Below, in pieces: positions 61,021-64,000 of a stretch of 64,000 nt of DNA. A program made the position numbers and the translations under genes. This stretch comes from Sinotaia quadrata. Lineage: Eukaryota > Mollusca > Gastropoda > Architaenioglossa > Viviparidae. The number at the start of each line of letters is the position of its first letter. Position 1 is the stretch's first letter. The notes under the pieces are model-generated. The model was not told where the DNA came from. It did no database searches and saw nothing but the letters and a program-made list of their open reading frames with translations. The stretch is taken from NCBI GenBank assembly GCA_028829895.1, contig CM054181.1:110829360-110893359 (forward strand), read 5' to 3'.

Positions 61021-61328
61021 AGATGGTGTAATGTTAACAATACTCAGAATGCGATAATAATTGAACGTGTTTACTACTAGATGACGTAATACTAATAGTA
61101 CTTAGAATGCGATAATAATTGAACGTGTTTACTACTAGATGACGTAATACTAATAGTACTCAGAATGCGATAGTAATTGAACGTGTTTACTACTAGATGA
61201 CGTAATACTAACAGTACTAGAATGCGATAATAATTGAACGTGTTTACTACTAGATGACGTAATACTAATAGTACTTAGAATGCGATAATATTTAGTGTGT
61301 TTACTACTAGATGACGTAATACTAGCGG
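61021..61328. repeat. 58-bp minisatellite, about five copies
   Basis: The unit is tactactagatgacgtaata, then ctaatagtactcagaatgcg, then ataataattgaacgtgtt. Later copies are nearly identical; the first has ggtgtaatgttaacaatact. Confidence 0.95.
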
Positions 61329-61334
61329 CACTTT

Positions 61335-62295
61335 CTGCCTGCTGTATTTGTGCGTTGTAAACAGCGAATTGTTTAAGGAATGCAGCATTTCGTGTGGGGT
61401 GTCAGATTAGTGTGATAGTAATTTTATCCAAATCACTAAATGTATCTGCTCATTGCTGCTTTGAAAAACTATCAGTGTGAGGATTTCCGTTCCCAGCGTT
61501 TCTCTTTTTATAATATATACTTTTTAAAAACTGTAATGTTAGATGTGATCTTCCGCTCTGATAAACCGGAAACAAGTGCCACCAGATGATAAAGAGAAAT
61601 CACGTGCCAAGGGCAGGACACCCCCACCCCACCCCCGTATATAACACCATCACCAACACCCTCCATCGCCTTGAAATAAATCTGTTGTAAAACATTTATG
61701 CATGGGCAGTAAGTGAATATAGATGGTAAGAAATGTCAGAGTGTGATATCTCTCCGCCATACTCCATTCAGACAGAAACTTTGCATGTGACATTTGACAG
61801 GTAGGATACTTTACACCTACCCCCTGCCCTCCCCCTTCCACTTCCCGACAGACGGTAAGCAGTTGGCACGTTCGCTACTTTAATTACGGTTAATATATGA
61901 AGCGCGGGCTGCGAACGAGGGGGCTTACACTAAGAGAACATGGAATCGGAGAGATCACTTACCTAAGGTGTTTTCGGTTTTTCCTCCTCCTCCCTCCCTC
62001 TCTCTCTCCCCTCCACTCGTGAGTATTTCATCCATGAAAAACTACTCATCAGCGAAGACCTTTCTGCCAGGGCCATTGGACTGCGTATTGTAGACTGACT
62101 AACTCACGAGTGCCATATGGAGGTTTCTTGTGTTAGGGGATTCTGTAATGTGGAATAATTTCATGTTGCAGATAATTTGAGGTTGGAGTTAATTTTATTT
62201 TTCGACTAATAATTTAAATTGAATTAGTGAGTTTATCTGGGATATGAACACTCTACTCATCTGAACTTCATATCTTGGACTGACACAAATTAAAG
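61335..62295. other. Non-coding stretch, no gene recognised
   Basis: C-rich segments near 61620-61640 and 61820-61840, and a CT tract near 61985-62010. No supported frame. Confidence 0.4.
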
Positions 62296-62297
62296 GG

Positions 62298-62375
62298 AAC
62301 AGGCGATAGTTGAAAAGGTGGGACACCAGTCTTTCATAATCACGAACAGGGTTCGATCCCAACTCGGGATGAACA
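62298..62375 (+). mobile_element. tRNA-derived SINE head
   Basis: tagttgaaaagg fits RNA polymerase III box A at every position and ggttcgatccc fits box B. They start 43 bp apart, the spacing of a real tRNA. The segment ccagtctttcataatcac between them resembles the anticodon arm of tRNA-Met. The acceptor stem does not close, and sequence continues beyond, so this is a SINE rather than a tRNA gene. The SINE body and its 3' end could not be delimited. Confidence 0.6.
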
Positions 62376-62379
62376 ACGT

Positions 62380-63220
62380 ATGAGTGATTTTTAACCGTTC
62401 TCTACTGGCTGAAGTTGGTAGACTAGTGTTTAATACGTCATGTTCTACGTGTTACACTGCCTCCTTGCCATTTGCGCCTGTCTGCGAAATCAGATGAAAA
62501 GAACTATCTCAGTTGAACCAGAGTTATGACGTCGGTTGGGTACAACCGAAACAAGGGCGTTCATTGACGCGAATGTCTTGGCTCTTTTTTTTTCTCGACC
62601 AAGCAACGTACGGGCTTGTGTATTTTGTACTTGTTGCTCGCTACCCGGCGTTGACATCGATGATTGGGCGTGTTGTGTAAGGAGGCGAAAGTGCAGCTCT
62701 GTACGGGGGCCAGACACGCGGTGAAGAATGCCGGAACTCTGCGGTATGCCGTAATAAGGAAAGTGACGAGCTCTGGCCTGAGTGGTGTTGAAGGTCGCTG
62801 TTGTTGGTATTTCGCCGTGTAAAAAAAAGTTCTTATGTTAGCAGCGTGTCAGCATGCACGCCATGTTAGAGGCTGTTCGCATGGGTATGTTTGTTTAGTT
62901 TGTGAAGAGAGAGAGAGTTTGTGAGAGGATGTGTATGCCGACTTAACTCTGTACGTAGGTTTGACAGGTAATTATTGTTAATTATTTAATGTCAGTGCGA
63001 TAGTGAGAAAATAAAAGTAGTAACCCGGATTTGTAGAGGAACGGAAAGCTCCCTCGAAAGAATACTGCTTGCCAAGATTGACTAATTTACATGCATGTAC
63101 TATACATGACACCCATTGGCTATATTATTAGTAATGACAAATTAATAGACCATTGTTGTTAGTTTGATCACTTAAATAATTGTTGAAATTAGATCATTTA
63201 AAGTTTAAAATATTTATTGT
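62380..63220. other. Non-coding stretch, CpG-richer at 62520-62780
   Basis: The block 62520-62780 is dense in CpG against the AT-rich surroundings and might be regulatory. Frames at 62490-62717 (minus) and 62536-62724 (plus) have no domain. Confidence 0.35.
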
Positions 63221-63224
63221 TAGT

Positions 63225-63790
63225 GATATGACGTACCGTGATTTAGATCTTTAAGACCTTGACCTTCAAGTACTGCTAGTTAGAAATAACGAAGTACTTT
63301 AACGTCTCTGATACTCTTTGATGACGAAAACAAGAAAACTCTCTCTTTTACTCTTAGATTACGAACTCGCTTGCCATTTCTGTGATTATTACCTCTCGAA
63401 ATATCTCTACCTAGCTTGATTTTAAAGGACTATATCGTTTCAGCTAATATTTGAATCACGAAGTACCTTTACCTCTCTATTTTTAGTTAGCTCTCTAAGT
63501 ACCTCGATCTTACTACTTTTGTTAGGTAGATCACTGAACACCTTACATTTTCGATACTATAATTAATATTTTTCGTGACCAGATAACTGAGAAAGTACTT
63601 CAATTTGTCTGTTAATTTACTATATTGTGAAGTCTTTGACGTGTTTCGGTTGTTATTAGATCAAAAAGTACCCTGAGCTTTCTGTTGCCGTTCTTATATC
63701 ATGAAATATCTTGACTTTAATGTCAGTACTATAGCTGAGAGTGCCTTGACCTTTCTCTTACTATAGATACTTTTCGAAGTGTACTTTAGC
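63225..63790. repeat. Decayed tandem array, unit about 50-57 bp
   Basis: Phrases such as gaagtac(c/t)tt, ttgac(c/t)tt(t/c) and ttagatcac/attagatca recur at irregular steps of about 50-60 bp. Too diverged to define a consensus with certainty. Confidence 0.5.
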
Positions 63791-64000
63791 ACACAAGACA
63801 CGTTATTTCGGCTGTTTTATTTGTAATAACATATATTTTTTGCAAAAGCCTTAACAAAACATCTGTACTTTTGCCGTTAGTTTTACCCAGCGTTAACAAA
63901 GCTAACGTTAAGGTAAACAAATGAACAAACGCAGATGGCATGCAAGACTGAAAACACTGTTAACAAAGAAGCTATCATAAATCAACATCGATATATCTCT

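Noticed and set aside
62298..62375. Functional tRNA gene
   Set aside because: Boxes A and B are good, but the acceptor stem does not pair and the anticodon arm is disrupted, so SINE origin is preferred.

Overview
This window is eukaryotic nuclear DNA, almost certainly from an animal. It is AT-rich, has no bacterial-style gene packing or long open reading frames, and is full of microsatellites and minisatellites. One clear protein-coding piece is visible: a single spliced exon at 6894-7144 (+) encoding most of an extracellular CUB domain. That exon implies introns many kilobases long. Its coding style, the CR1/L2-type LINE remnant and the very heavy load of unrelated minisatellites would suit a mollusc or other lophotrochozoan, but that placement is an inference from general appearance and no marker gene confirms it.

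Layout. 1-6.3 kb is mostly featureless AT-rich sequence with one decayed tandem array (4.4-4.8 kb) and a pair of CRE palindromes near 5.3 kb. 6.36-7.3 kb holds a CTAT microsatellite, an ATCC microsatellite, the CUB exon and a TG repeat just inside the next intron. 7.4-11.6 kb is a run of distinct minisatellites, including an identical 70-bp duplication and a roughly 59-bp array whose unit looks like a tiny splice-bounded exon. 16-23 kb contains a 5' fragment and a near-complete reverse-strand copy of an unclassified dispersed element (family X) and a well-delimited 284-bp foldback/MITE element with an 11-bp target duplication. 25.4-28 kb has four tandem arrays, three of them nearly contiguous. 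32-36 kb has a GA microsatellite, a 36-bp array with a dispersed duplicate of its flank, and the first of three copies of a second dispersed family (family Y).

38.6-40 kb holds a dead CR1/L2-type LINE whose 3' end runs into a 65-bp array. 41-47 kb has more arrays, an isolated reverse-transcriptase-like YADD motif and a long CA tract. 48.6-53.2 kb carries two further family Y copies, a weak candidate exon, and a 26/32-bp array. 53.9-56.2 kb has further arrays and the longest CA and TC microsatellites. 57.8-61.3 kb contains two RFX X-box-like sites, a 27-bp array, a 23-bp array and a full copy of family X that sits inside a 58-bp tandem array. 62.3 kb carries a tRNA-derived SINE head with intact pol III boxes, and the window ends in a decayed tandem array.

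The only inferred gene product is the CUB protein, which would act at the cell surface or outside the cell. Everything else is non-coding: repeats, transposon remains and possible regulatory sequence. The open frames across the repeats arise because several unit lengths are multiples of three, not because they encode proteins. All repeat boundaries and copy numbers were read by eye and are approximate unless stated as exact.
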